Positions 1 through 6,103 of a stretch of 18,531 bases of DNA are shown here, one piece after another. The stretch spans positions 1 through 18,531 of the forward strand of contig CAMEPN010000006.1 of assembly GCA_945931735.1 (NCBI GenBank), written 5' to 3'. The stretch is from an uncultured Clostridia bacterium (GTDB taxonomy: Bacteria > Bacillota > Clostridia > Oscillospirales > Ruminococcaceae). The stretch's first letter is position 1, and the number at the start of each line of letters is the position of its first letter. The notes under the pieces were generated by a model. It did no database searches, was not told where the DNA came from, and saw only the letters and a program-made list of their open reading frames with translations. Both the position numbers and the translations under genes were made by a program.

Positions 1-392
1 TGGATATCCTTAACGCCGATATGGAAGGAATAGTCCACAGCCGCGTCGGGAGCCGCCAGCGCGTTCCTGCGCTTGAATGTATCCGGCATTGTTTCGTCGA
101 AATTCTGGCGCGCGAAATCGAACACCGTCGTCGTGCCGCCGCAGGCAGCCGCTCTTGTTCCCGCGAAATAATCGTCGGAGGATATCGTGCCGCCGAAGGG
201 CATTGCAAGGTGAGTATGCGCGTCGATAGCGCCCGGGAGAACCAGCTTGCCCTCCGCGTCGACCACCTTATCCGCCTTCATATCGGATAAGTCCGAGCCG
301 AGCGCAGCGATCTTTCCGCCGTTCACGGCTATGTCAGCCTTGAACATTTCGGTCGCCGTGACGACTGTACCGTTTTTGATGATAAGATCCAT
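1..392 (-). CDS. hydA: Dihydropyrimidinase / D-hydantoinase, N-terminal part (runs off window)
   Basis: This enzyme would hydrolyse the ring of dihydrouracil, dihydrothymine or 5-substituted hydantoins, the second step of reductive pyrimidine breakdown, in the cytoplasm. About 130 residues are visible, starting MDLIIKNGTV, typical of the amidohydrolase beta-sandwich start. The metal-binding motif DAHTHL lies at residues 57-62 (His59 and His61), followed by MPFGGTISSDDYFAGTRAA, which is characteristic of the dihydropyrimidinase/allantoinase group. The ATG is preceded by AGGAGG with about 7 nt spacing, so the start is firm. The 3' part lies beyond base 1. Its neighbours are NitT/TauT-type ABC transporter genes, consistent with a pyrimidine or hydantoin uptake-and-degradation locus. 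Allantoinase is an alternative; the N-terminal sequence alone cannot exclude it. Confidence 0.9.
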   Translation of the reverse strand, partial: MDLIIKNGTVVTATEMFKADIAVNGGKIAALGSDLSDMKADKVVDAEGKLVLPGAIDAHTHLAMPFGGTISSDDYFAGTRAAACGGTTTVFDFARQNFDETMPDTFKRRNALAAPDAAVDYSFHIGVKDI

Positions 393-433
393 ATGTAAAG
401 CCTCCTAAATATTTATTCTGAATTGACCGGATT

Positions 434-503
434 CGTCGGAAAACCTCCGCACTGCTGCGCGGGGGCTTTCCGACGAGCCCGCGGGCGGCGGGGGAACCGC
501 CCG
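434..503. repeat. Two adjacent hairpins between hydA and the plus-strand permease
   Basis: The first inverted repeat pairs CGTCGGAAA (434-442) with TTTCCGACG (467-475), with a further GC-rich stem inside. The second pairs CGGGCGG (482-488) with CCGCCCG (497-503). Neither is followed by a clear T-run on either strand, so they are not standard terminators. I see no convincing promoter for the plus-strand permease in 393-525. This fits the idea that the permease pair was not originally transcribed from here. Confidence 0.55.
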
Positions 504-525
504 TGAGCCTAAGGAAAGAAAACCT

Positions 526-1325
526 ATGAAAACAATGTTACTTGGTTACTTGGTGAAGTTGTCGTTCCTCTGTTATTCGGCGTTATTATCGCGGTGCTTT
601 GGCAGACGCAGGTGCTTCACGCATGGATGGGAACCGACACGATAACGCTCCCGCTCCCGACAAGAATAGGCGAGATAATCACGCAGAACTCCGATACGAT
701 AATGGGTCATGTTAAAATCACCATTGTCGTTGCGCTCGGCGGACTGGTGATGGGCTCGATACTCGGATATGCTATCGCGGTCATCGCGACGGTGTTCTCG
801 AAATGGGGCGCGGGCGGACTTACGATAGTATCCGCGTTCAACGCGATACCGCTCGTAGCTCTGGCTCCGGTAATCAACAACTGGACGAGAGATCTCAGCA
901 GCGACGTCAGCGTCAGAAGCACGGTCGCAAAGATAATCGTCGTCACGATATCCTGCACCGCGGCAATGAGCGTGAACGCGTTCCGAGGACTTACGGAGCT
1001 TAAGCCGTTCTCGGAGGATCTGATGAAATCCTACGCGGCGAAAAAGATAACGGTGTTTATGAAGCTCCGCCTTCCGAACAGCATTCCCTACATATTCACG
1101 GCGCTCAGAGTCAGCGTCCCCGCGAGCGTTATCGGCGCGCTGGTAACGGAATATTTCGCGGAGGAAACGGTCGGCGTCGGCAGGCAGATACGCGAGAACA
1201 TAGTCAAGGGTCAGTACCCGACGGCATGGGCGTATATCGCAGTCGCCTGCGCGATAGGAATTATATTGTACGCTATCCTTATGATAGCCGAACGTCTCAT
1301 TCTGAAAAACAGAAGGGCGCGTTGA
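526..1325 (+). CDS. ABC transporter permease (NitT/TauT/SsuC type), start damaged by apparent frameshift
   Basis: This is an inner-membrane permease of a NitT/TauT/thiamine-precursor-type ABC importer. The frame reads continuously from a stop at 510-512 to TGA at 1323-1325. It has several hydrophobic segments and the permease coupling region (SYAAKKITVFMKLRLPNSIPYIFTALR split over about 1028-1110, the EAA-loop equivalent). The only in-frame start is GTG at 594, which has no ribosome site and would remove the first membrane segment (PLLFGVIIAVLW). An ATG at 526 with AAGGA upstream is in the wrong frame; adding one A to the A-run at 529-532 would give MKNNVTWLLGEVVV and join it to this frame. 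So the gene is either frameshifted or was cut from another start (see findings). The next gene is the binding protein. Confidence 0.75.
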
Positions 1326-1400
1326 TCCATTGTAAATAAGCGAAAGCTTATGAATAAAAGAAATTCAGACAGAAAACAAACTGAAAGGCAGGTAACTGAA

Positions 1401-2609
1401 ATGAAAATGACAAAAAGAAAATCCCTCATGGCGGCGGCTGCGCTGATCCTCGCCTGCGCACAGCTCACTGCGTGCAGCGGCGGAACAACTTCCTCCTCTT
1501 CTTCGACCTCTTCTTCCGCTCCCGCGGCTGATACATCGTCCTCGGCTGATTCCTCTGCGGCAGACACTTCTTCCGAAGCTTCCTCCGAGGAGGGCGGCAT
1601 GATGACCCATGAGGAGATCATAAAGGCGGCTGCCGCAGACGGCAAGGTCGGCAACTGGGGTCTCGGAAACGAGTACGAGATTCAGGCGCTGCTGACAAAG
1701 TACGGTCTGCCCACCGATTACATCACAATGGACTTCACCATGGACCAGTTCGACTCCGACGCGGTAACGCTCGCGTCCGCGATGACCTATAACGAGCTTG
1801 GTCTTGTAAAGAACAGCTACGACGGCGGTTACAGCTACGGCGACACCGTAAGCATCATCGACATGAACGACGAGGGCGTTGCGATGCTGGAGGATAACCT
1901 GTTCTGCTCCAAGGCTTTCGCAGAAGCTAATCCCAACACCGTAAAGGCATTCGTTTCCGCTTCCATGAAGGGCTGGGCGTATGCTTGCGAGCACCCCGAT
2001 GAGGCTGCCGAAATAGTATTCGCTGCAGGCTCCTCCGTTTCCGCCGACCACCAGGCATACATGGCAGGCGAGGTAGCGAAGCTTGTTACAACAGACATGA
2101 ACGGCAATTCCGTACCTGCTTCCAGCGTAGGCAACATGGACGAGGAGGCTATGCAGCAGACCCTCGACCTTGCGAAGCAGTACATCATTCTTGAGGACAG
2201 CGCGGCAAAGGAAGCTCTGGCGGCAATGACGCTGGACGATATCCGCAGCACAGCTTACCTCACATATGACCCCGCAACGGACGGCGCTCCCGAAAAGACC
2301 TCCGTATCCATTCAGCTCAAGTGGCTGCCGCAGGCTCAGTTCATGGGCTATTATGTAGCGGAGGCAAAGGGCTACTACGACGAGGTAGGTCTTGACGTCA
2401 ACATCGTATCCGGCGGCGGCGATATATCCGAAACAACAGCAGTATACAACGGCACCGTTGACTTCGGCGTAACATGGGTATCCAACCTCATCAACGCTAA
2501 CGCAGGCGGCATGGAGCTGCTTGAGGTAGCGCAGGTATATCAGAGATCCGGTCTGGTTCTCGTTTATAAGAAGCGCAACTCCCGAAATATTGTTCAAAAT
2601 TCGTTTTGA
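1401..2609 (+). CDS. NMT1/THI5-like ABC substrate-binding lipoprotein with permuted domain order
   Basis: This is an extracellular solute-binding lipoprotein of the NMT1/THI5-like family (pyrimidine, thiamine-precursor or sulfonate uptake). The ATG at 1401 has AGGCAGG upstream and gives a signal peptide with lipobox LTAC (Cys25), then a Ser/Thr/Ala/Glu linker to about residue 64. The order after that is abnormal. Residues 67-294 (VGNWGLGNEYE, DFTMDQFD, SAMTYNE, DMNDEGVAMLEDNLF) match the middle and C-terminal parts of the family. Residues 296-391 (SIQLKWLPQAQFMGYYVAEA, GGGDI, DFGVTW, RSGLVLVYKK) match the N-terminal part, which normally follows the signal peptide. The last 11 residues are antisense to the start of another gene. 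It could be a circular permutation, a rearranged pseudogene or a misassembly. An upstream in-frame ATG at 1350 is unlikely as start because the signal peptide begins at 1401. Confidence 0.7.
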   Translation: MKMTKRKSLMAAAALILACAQLTACSGGTTSSSSSTSSSAPAADTSSSADSSAADTSSEASSEEGGMMTHEEIIKAAAADGKVGNWGLGNEYEIQALLTKYGLPTDYITMDFTMDQFDSDAVTLASAMTYNELGLVKNSYDGGYSYGDTVSIIDMNDEGVAMLEDNLFCSKAFAEANPNTVKAFVSASMKGWAYACEHPDEAAEIVFAAGSSVSADHQAYMAGEVAKLVTTDMNGNSVPASSVGNMDEEAMQQTLDLAKQYIILEDSAAKEALAAMTLDDIRSTAYLTYDPATDGAPEKTSVSIQLKWLPQAQFMGYYVAEAKGYYDEVGLDVNIVSGGGDISETTAVYNGTVDFGVTWVSNLINANAGGMELLEVAQVYQRSGLVLVYKKRNSRNIVQNSF

Positions 2610-2615
2610 CTTCAT
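2577..2615 (-). pseudogene. Truncated 5' end of a minus-strand gene (about 13 codons)
   Basis: Just after the stop of the minus-strand permease (2631) there is GGGGAGG, about 8 nt, then ATG at 2615-2613. It reads MKSKRILNNISG before the frame enters the antisense of the binding protein near 2580. The spacing and ribosome site are those of a real next gene in the ATPase-permease operon. The natural candidate is the second permease now found at 526-1325 on the other strand. The shared hexamer AACAAT (plus strand 531-536; minus strand 2594-2589) is in the same reading frame on both sides, so joining them would give MKSKRILNN then VTWLLGEVVVP. That reconstruction is inference. Confidence 0.5.
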
Positions 2616-2630
2616 TTCGCTGACCTCCCC

Positions 2631-3449
2631 TTAATCTTCGCTTTTCTTTCTCTTATAGGGGCAGAGAAGCCTTTCTATAACGCCCATTATCCAATAGCTG
2701 AGTATGCCGATGATCGCGCTCATAAGAACGATGTCCCAGAAAACAAGACGCGTCATGCCGCCCTTGAGCGACTGCGAAAGCATACAGCCAAGCCCGTTTC
2801 CGCCCTGCAACGTGTCGACCAGTATCGACGCGGTTATCGCCATCGGAGCGGATATTTTAAGCCCTGTGAAAAAGTACGGGATACACGCAGGGATAAGCGT
2901 TTTCGTGTAGAGCTGGAATTTGTTCGCCGCGTAGGAATACATAAGCTCGTGCTTTTCCTTTTCGACCGCCTTGAAGCCCGCGAGGACGTTTGTCGATACG
3001 GGATAGAAGGTGAGTATCGCCGCGATAACTATTCGCGAGGTGTTGATGTCGCCCGTTATCGCAAGGATTATCGGCGCCATGCCGAGAATAGGTATCATCT
3101 GAATGAGCATCAGATAAGGAAACGCGATCTTCTCGACAACTCCCGAAAGATTCATCAGCAGCGCGAGTATGTACCCGACCACCGTTCCTATTAAAAAGCC
3201 AAGTCCCGCTCTTAAAAGCGTTTCGGAGCAGCTCTGCCCGATAAGCTCCGCCATAGTCAGCTGACCGCTGACCTTGTTGTCGGAGAAAAACGAGCCGATT
3301 ATCTGCCATACATGGGGGAGAACATTTATCGGCGTGCGCTTCGTTTCCTGAACGATGAACGCGAATATCTCCCATATAACCAGTATCCCGATGACCCAGA
3401 CGATAGTTACCATCTTCTTGGATCGAAGGAATTTTTTCAGCTTTGTCAT
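2631..3449 (-). CDS. ABC transporter permease (NitT/TauT/SsuC type)
   Basis: An intact 272-residue inner-membrane permease of the BPD-transporter family, of normal length. It has an N-terminal membrane segment (MVTIVWVIGILVIWEIFAFI), several more hydrophobic helices, and the EAA-type cytoplasmic loop around YSYAANKFQLYTKTLIPACIPYFFTGLK that contacts the ATPase. The ATG has AAGGAGGT in front, and that site overlaps the TAA of the upstream ATPase gene, so the two are translationally close. It is similar in type but not identical to the permease at 526-1325, suggesting a heteromeric two-permease importer. The substrate cannot be read from the sequence; the linked dihydropyrimidinase suggests a pyrimidine, hydantoin or related compound. 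Confidence 0.9.
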   Translation of the reverse strand: MTKLKKFLRSKKMVTIVWVIGILVIWEIFAFIVQETKRTPINVLPHVWQIIGSFFSDNKVSGQLTMAELIGQSCSETLLRAGLGFLIGTVVGYILALLMNLSGVVEKIAFPYLMLIQMIPILGMAPIILAITGDINTSRIVIAAILTFYPVSTNVLAGFKAVEKEKHELMYSYAANKFQLYTKTLIPACIPYFFTGLKISAPMAITASILVDTLQGGNGLGCMLSQSLKGGMTRLVFWDIVLMSAIIGILSYWIMGVIERLLCPYKRKKSED

Positions 3450-3461
3450 GCGACGACCTCC

Positions 3462-4235
3462 TTAAACCCCTTCAAAGCTTCCGCGTACCTTTGCGACAAG
3501 CTCGGTAAATTCGGGAGTGTTCCTCATTTCCATTGTCCTCGGACGCGGCAGGTCGATGTCTATGACCGCCGAGAGGCGCCCCGGGTGCGGCGAAAGAACG
3601 CATACCCTGTCGGAAAGGAAAACCGATTCCTGAATGTTGTGGGTAACGAAAACGATCGTTTTATTGGTCTTGCGCCATATTTTAAGGAGATCCATGTGGA
3701 GCTTCTCGCGGGTAAATTCGTCCAGCGCCGAGAACGGTTCGTCCATAAGAAGTATCTCCGGCTGGAGCGCCAGCGCTCTCGCGATGCCGACTCTCTGCTG
3801 CATACCGCCGGAGAGCTGGTTCGGATAGTGGTTCGCAAAATCCGTCAGCCCGACAAGCTCGAGCATTTTGTCCGCGCGCTCCGAGCGCTCCGCTTTGGGA
3901 ACGTGCATTATCTCAAGCGGGAGCATTACGTTCTTCTTCACCGTCCGCCAGTCGTAAAGCACCGCGCTCTGGAAAACTATTCCGTAGCGCTGCTTGAGGC
4001 GCGCCTGACGGGGAGTTTCGCCGCCGACCGTTATGGTACCCTGCGTCGGCTGGAGCAGGTCAGCCATGATCCTCAGCAGCGTTGTCTTGCCGCAGTCGGA
4101 CGGTCCGAGGAGGGAGATAAACTCGCCCTTCTGAATATTGAGGGATACGCTTGTAAGAGCGGTGACATCCCTGCCGTCGGTGGTCTTGTACGTCATGCCG
4201 ATGTTGTCCAGCATGATTTCTGTCTGAGTATCCAT
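3462..4235 (-). CDS. ABC transporter ATP-binding protein (SsuB/TauB type)
   Basis: Cytoplasmic ATPase of the importer, 257 residues from ATG at 4235. This start is preferred over the in-frame ATG at 4262 because GAAAGGA stands about 9 nt upstream of it. Motifs by residue: Walker A GPSDCGKT (44-51), Q-loop Gln89, signature LSGGMQQ (141-147), Walker B ILLMDEP (161-167, Glu166) and H-loop His199. The fourth Walker A position is Asp where most relatives have Gly (GPSGCGKT); the key Gly-Lys-Thr is kept, so it is probably active. It is the first gene of the minus-strand operon, expressed from the promoter near 4360-4388 through a leader with a terminator-like hairpin. Confidence 0.93.
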   Translation of the reverse strand: MDTQTEIMLDNIGMTYKTTDGRDVTALTSVSLNIQKGEFISLLGPSDCGKTTLLRIMADLLQPTQGTITVGGETPRQARLKQRYGIVFQSAVLYDWRTVKKNVMLPLEIMHVPKAERSERADKMLELVGLTDFANHYPNQLSGGMQQRVGIARALALQPEILLMDEPFSALDEFTREKLHMDLLKIWRKTNKTIVFVTHNIQESVFLSDRVCVLSPHPGRLSAVIDIDLPRPRTMEMRNTPEFTELVAKVRGSFEGV

Positions 4236-4270
4236 AGCCATCCATCCTTTCAAGTTATGCAAATAAAAAA

Positions 4271-4306
4271 GCGGACAGTGGGTTCCTTTCAGACTCCGTT
4301 GTCCGC
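4271..4306 (-). terminator. Terminator-like leader hairpin (possible attenuator) before the ATPase operon
   Basis: On the minus strand GCGGACA and TGTCCGC form a 7-bp stem around a 22-nt internal part containing GGAGTCTGAAAGGAACCC. It is followed at once by TTTTTTATTT. It lies downstream of the strong promoter at 4360-4388 and about 35 nt before the ATPase start, with no gene between. It is therefore placed to terminate early in the leader, as a riboswitch or protein-controlled attenuator would. I do not recognise a known riboswitch class. A resemblance to PyrR-binding RNA is only partial. Confidence 0.6.
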
Positions 4307-4359
4307 TCTTCTTGAAATGAATTTTTTATTTTCGTTTCTTGCAATTTCTTTATATGCTT

Positions 4360-4388
4360 ATTATACCAAAGCCCAAACGAAAAGTCAA
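4360..4388 (-). promoter_or_regulatory. SigA-type promoter of the ATPase-permease operon
   Basis: On the minus strand TTGACT (4388-4383), a 17-nt spacer and TATAAT (4365-4360). Transcription should start near 4353 and give a leader of about 115 nt before the ATPase ATG, containing the terminator-like hairpin. Confidence 0.85.
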
Positions 4389-4467
4389 GGGTTTGCAATG
4401 CCAGCGGACAAATACCGTCGTTTCAACATCAAAAGTACCAGTTTTACAGGTTAAAAATATACATTTT

Positions 4468-4601
4468 GCACATATTCAAAAACCATAGCACAAAGATTGT
4501 GCCGCAATTTCAGTATCCTGCACCGTTTTATGCGTGCGGTAGCACAATCGAAAACACCGATTTTTGAATGGCAGAAAATCAAATAATTCATTTTTGCACA
4601 A
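4468..4601. promoter_or_regulatory. Cluster of GCACA(A)/TTGTGC motifs upstream of the importer promoter
   Basis: GCACA occurs at 4468-4472 and GCACAA at 4488-4493, 4542-4547 and 4596-4601. The reverse TTGTGC is at 4497-4502, so 4488-4502 is a palindrome with a 3-nt centre. The rest of the intergenic stretch 4389-4600 holds no gene. The cluster could be regulator binding sites upstream of the importer promoter; this is suggestive only. Confidence 0.3.
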
Positions 4602-4624
4602 AAAAGGAGCGCCGAAGCGCTCCT
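4600..4624 (-). terminator. Rho-independent terminator of the cytidylate-kinase-like gene
   Basis: On the minus strand AGGAGCGC, TTCG tetraloop, GCGCTCCT, then a T-run. It lies 23 nt after the stop of the gene at 4647-5264. Confidence 0.93.
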
Positions 4625-4646
4625 CGTTTATTGTGTAGTTTTTTGT

Positions 4647-5264
4647 TCAGCCAAGCTTTATCGAGATGAAATCGGAGATTATCTCAACGCATTTCTCGAA
4701 GCCGAGATTGCCGCTGTTAAGGCACAGGTCGTAATTTCGCGCGTCGATCCATTCCCTGCCGGTATGCGCCCTGTAATAGGCTGCGCGCTCCTTATCGGTC
4801 TGGGTAATGCGCTTTATCGCTTCCTTGCGGTCGGTTATCCCGCGCACCTCCGCGACGTTCCGTATGCAGTTCTCCTCGTCGGCGTAAATGAAAACCCTGA
4901 CGACCGACGGGTTGTCGTGCAGGACGTAATCCGCGCAGCGCCCGACAATAACGCAGGAGCTTTCCTCCGCGAGCTGCTTTATCACCATGGCCTGATAATT
5001 GAATAGGTTTTCCTCGGAGGTAAAGCCGCTCTCGCTCGGCGCGATAACGTCGCCCTTATACACCTTTGGCTTCTTGAAAACGCCCGACGTGGTCTTTTCG
5101 TCGTTTTCGCCGAAAAGCGCCTCGTTTATTCCGCTGACATCGGACGCAAGTCTTATAAGATCCTTGTCGTAAAACTGCGCGCCGAGCTTATCCGCGAGCA
5201 TTTTCCCGATAGTTCTTCCGCCGCTGCCGTAGCCGCGCGCGATGGTAACTATAAACTTATCCAT
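4647..5264 (-). CDS. Cytidylate kinase-like family protein
   Basis: A 205-residue P-loop protein of the cytidylate-kinase-like group (Cytidylate_kin2 type) common in Clostridia. It starts MDKFIVTIARGYGSGGRTIGK, with the phosphate-binding loop GYGSGGRTIG at about residues 11-20. It continues with ADKLGAQFYDKDLI and CVIVGRCADYVL, then the basic lid-like stretch ITQTDKERAAYYRAHTGREW. Family members resemble CMP kinase, but the true substrate is generally untested; it is not the canonical Cmk. The ATG at 5264 follows CAGGAGGG with about 8 nt spacing, so the in-frame ATG at 5297 is rejected. It is monocistronic, with its own promoter (5288-5316) and terminator (4600-4624). It lies between the two transporter loci; no functional link to them can be shown. 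Confidence 0.88.
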   Translation of the reverse strand: MDKFIVTIARGYGSGGRTIGKMLADKLGAQFYDKDLIRLASDVSGINEALFGENDEKTTSGVFKKPKVYKGDVIAPSESGFTSEENLFNYQAMVIKQLAEESSCVIVGRCADYVLHDNPSVVRVFIYADEENCIRNVAEVRGITDRKEAIKRITQTDKERAAYYRAHTGREWIDARNYDLCLNSGNLGFEKCVEIISDFISIKLG

Positions 5265-5287
5265 TGCGATCCCTCCTGTCTTATTAT

Positions 5288-5316
5288 AGATTAACATATT
5301 TCCCGCCGTTTGTCAA
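5288..5316 (-). promoter_or_regulatory. Promoter of the cytidylate-kinase-like gene
   Basis: On the minus strand TTGACA (5316-5311), a 17-nt spacer and TAATCT (5293-5288). The -10 keeps only the three most important bases. A perfect TATAAT a few bases further on would need a 22-nt spacer. Confidence 0.6.
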
Positions 5317-5349
5317 GTCTTTTTGTACAAAATCCACAATAAAAGCAAC

Positions 5350-5373
5350 AAAAAAGCAGCGCCGAAACGCTGC
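5350..5373 (-). terminator. Rho-independent terminator of the liv operon
   Basis: On the minus strand GGCAGCG, loop TTTCGG, CGCTGC, then TTTTTT. It stands 7 nt after the livF stop codon. Confidence 0.92.
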
Positions 5374-5379
5374 CTTGAA

Positions 5380-6090
5380 TTATTCGCCGAGGTAAGCTTT
5401 CTTGACCGAATCGTCGTTCATAAGGTCCTTTGCGTCGCCCGAAAGGACGATCTTTCCCGTTTCGAGAACATACGCCCTGTTCGCGATAGAGAGCGCTTTT
5501 TTCGCGTTCTGCTCGACCAGCAGTACGGTCGTTCCGCTCTTGTTTATTTCCTGTATGATGTCGAAAATCTCGCTTACATAAAGCGGCGACAGACCCATCG
5601 ACGGCTCGTCCATAAGGATTATCGACGGCTTCGACATGAGCGCTCTACCCATCGCGAGCATCTGCTGCTCGCCGCCCGAAAGGGTGCCTGCCGACTGATT
5701 GCGGCGCTCCTCGAGCCTCGGAAAGCGCTTGAACACGTTCTCAAGCGACTCCTGTATCTCCGCCTTGTCCTTTCTCGTATACGCGCCGAGCATTAGGTTC
5801 TCGTACACCGTTAGCTGCGAGAAAACGCGCCGTCCCTCGGGAACGTGCGCCATTCCCATTGATACTATCTTATGCGCGGGAGTCTTGGTGAGATCCTTCC
5901 CGCCGAACATTATCGAGCCGTGCTTCGCGCCGACAAGACCGGTTATCGTGTGGAGTATCGTGGTCTTTCCCGCGCCGTTCGCGCCGATGAGCGCGATTAT
6001 CTCGCCCTGCTCAACATCAAAGGAAATGCCCTTGATAGCGTTTATCGCGCCGTAATATACCTCTAATTTGTCAATAGACAGCATTGCCAT
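5380..6090 (-). CDS. livF: Branched-chain amino acid ABC transporter ATP-binding protein LivF
   Basis: Second ATPase of a HAAT-family amino acid importer, 236 residues, which is the usual LivF length. Walker A GANGAGKT is at residues 36-43, signature LSGGEQQ at 137-143 and Walker B IILMDEP at 157-163. The LivF-typical stretches HVPEGRRVF, SMGLSPL and LLVEQN are present; in this family Gln stands where other ABC ATPases have the H-loop His. The start ATG at 6090 has AAGGAGG about 8 nt upstream, and that site overlaps the livG stop. It is the last gene of the five-gene operon and is followed by a terminator. The substrate could be leucine/isoleucine/valine or another amino acid or amide handled by this family. 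Confidence 0.95.
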   Translation of the reverse strand: MAMLSIDKLEVYYGAINAIKGISFDVEQGEIIALIGANGAGKTTILHTITGLVGAKHGSIMFGGKDLTKTPAHKIVSMGMAHVPEGRRVFSQLTVYENLMLGAYTRKDKAEIQESLENVFKRFPRLEERRNQSAGTLSGGEQQMLAMGRALMSKPSIILMDEPSMGLSPLYVSEIFDIIQEINKSGTTVLLVEQNAKKALSIANRAYVLETGKIVLSGDAKDLMNDDSVKKAYLGE

Positions 6091-6103
6091 GAGCGTTTCC
6101 TCC

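Noticed and set aside
1490..1590. Ser/Thr-rich codon repeats in lipoprotein linkers (also 16090-16260 and 16720-16870) as tandem DNA repeats
   Set aside because: These are ordinary low-complexity linkers after the lipobox with no regular repeat unit.
1365..2615. Long minus-strand open frame (416 codons) antisense to the binding protein
   Set aside because: Only the first about 13 codons have a credible ribosome site and sequence. The rest is the antisense of a recognisable protein family and is rich in Cys/Arg/Tyr in no family pattern. Only the short start is reported.
3137..3148. CAACTCCCGAAA repeated at 2576-2587 and 3137-3148 as a recombination site
   Set aside because: Both copies lie in codons for a Ser-Gly-Val type stretch on the minus strand in a genome with strong codon bias, so a 12-bp match may be chance. 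It does not by itself explain the rearranged order.
4271..4306. Naming the importer leader hairpin as a PyrR site or guanidine riboswitch
   Set aside because: The GAGAGGCU core of PyrR sites is incomplete, and the element is far too short for the guanidine-I class. It is left as an unassigned attenuator.
3312..4454. Plus-strand open frame of 380 codons over the permease/ATPase
   Set aside because: It is antisense to clear ABC motifs, has no ribosome site, and its composition is a reverse-frame shadow.
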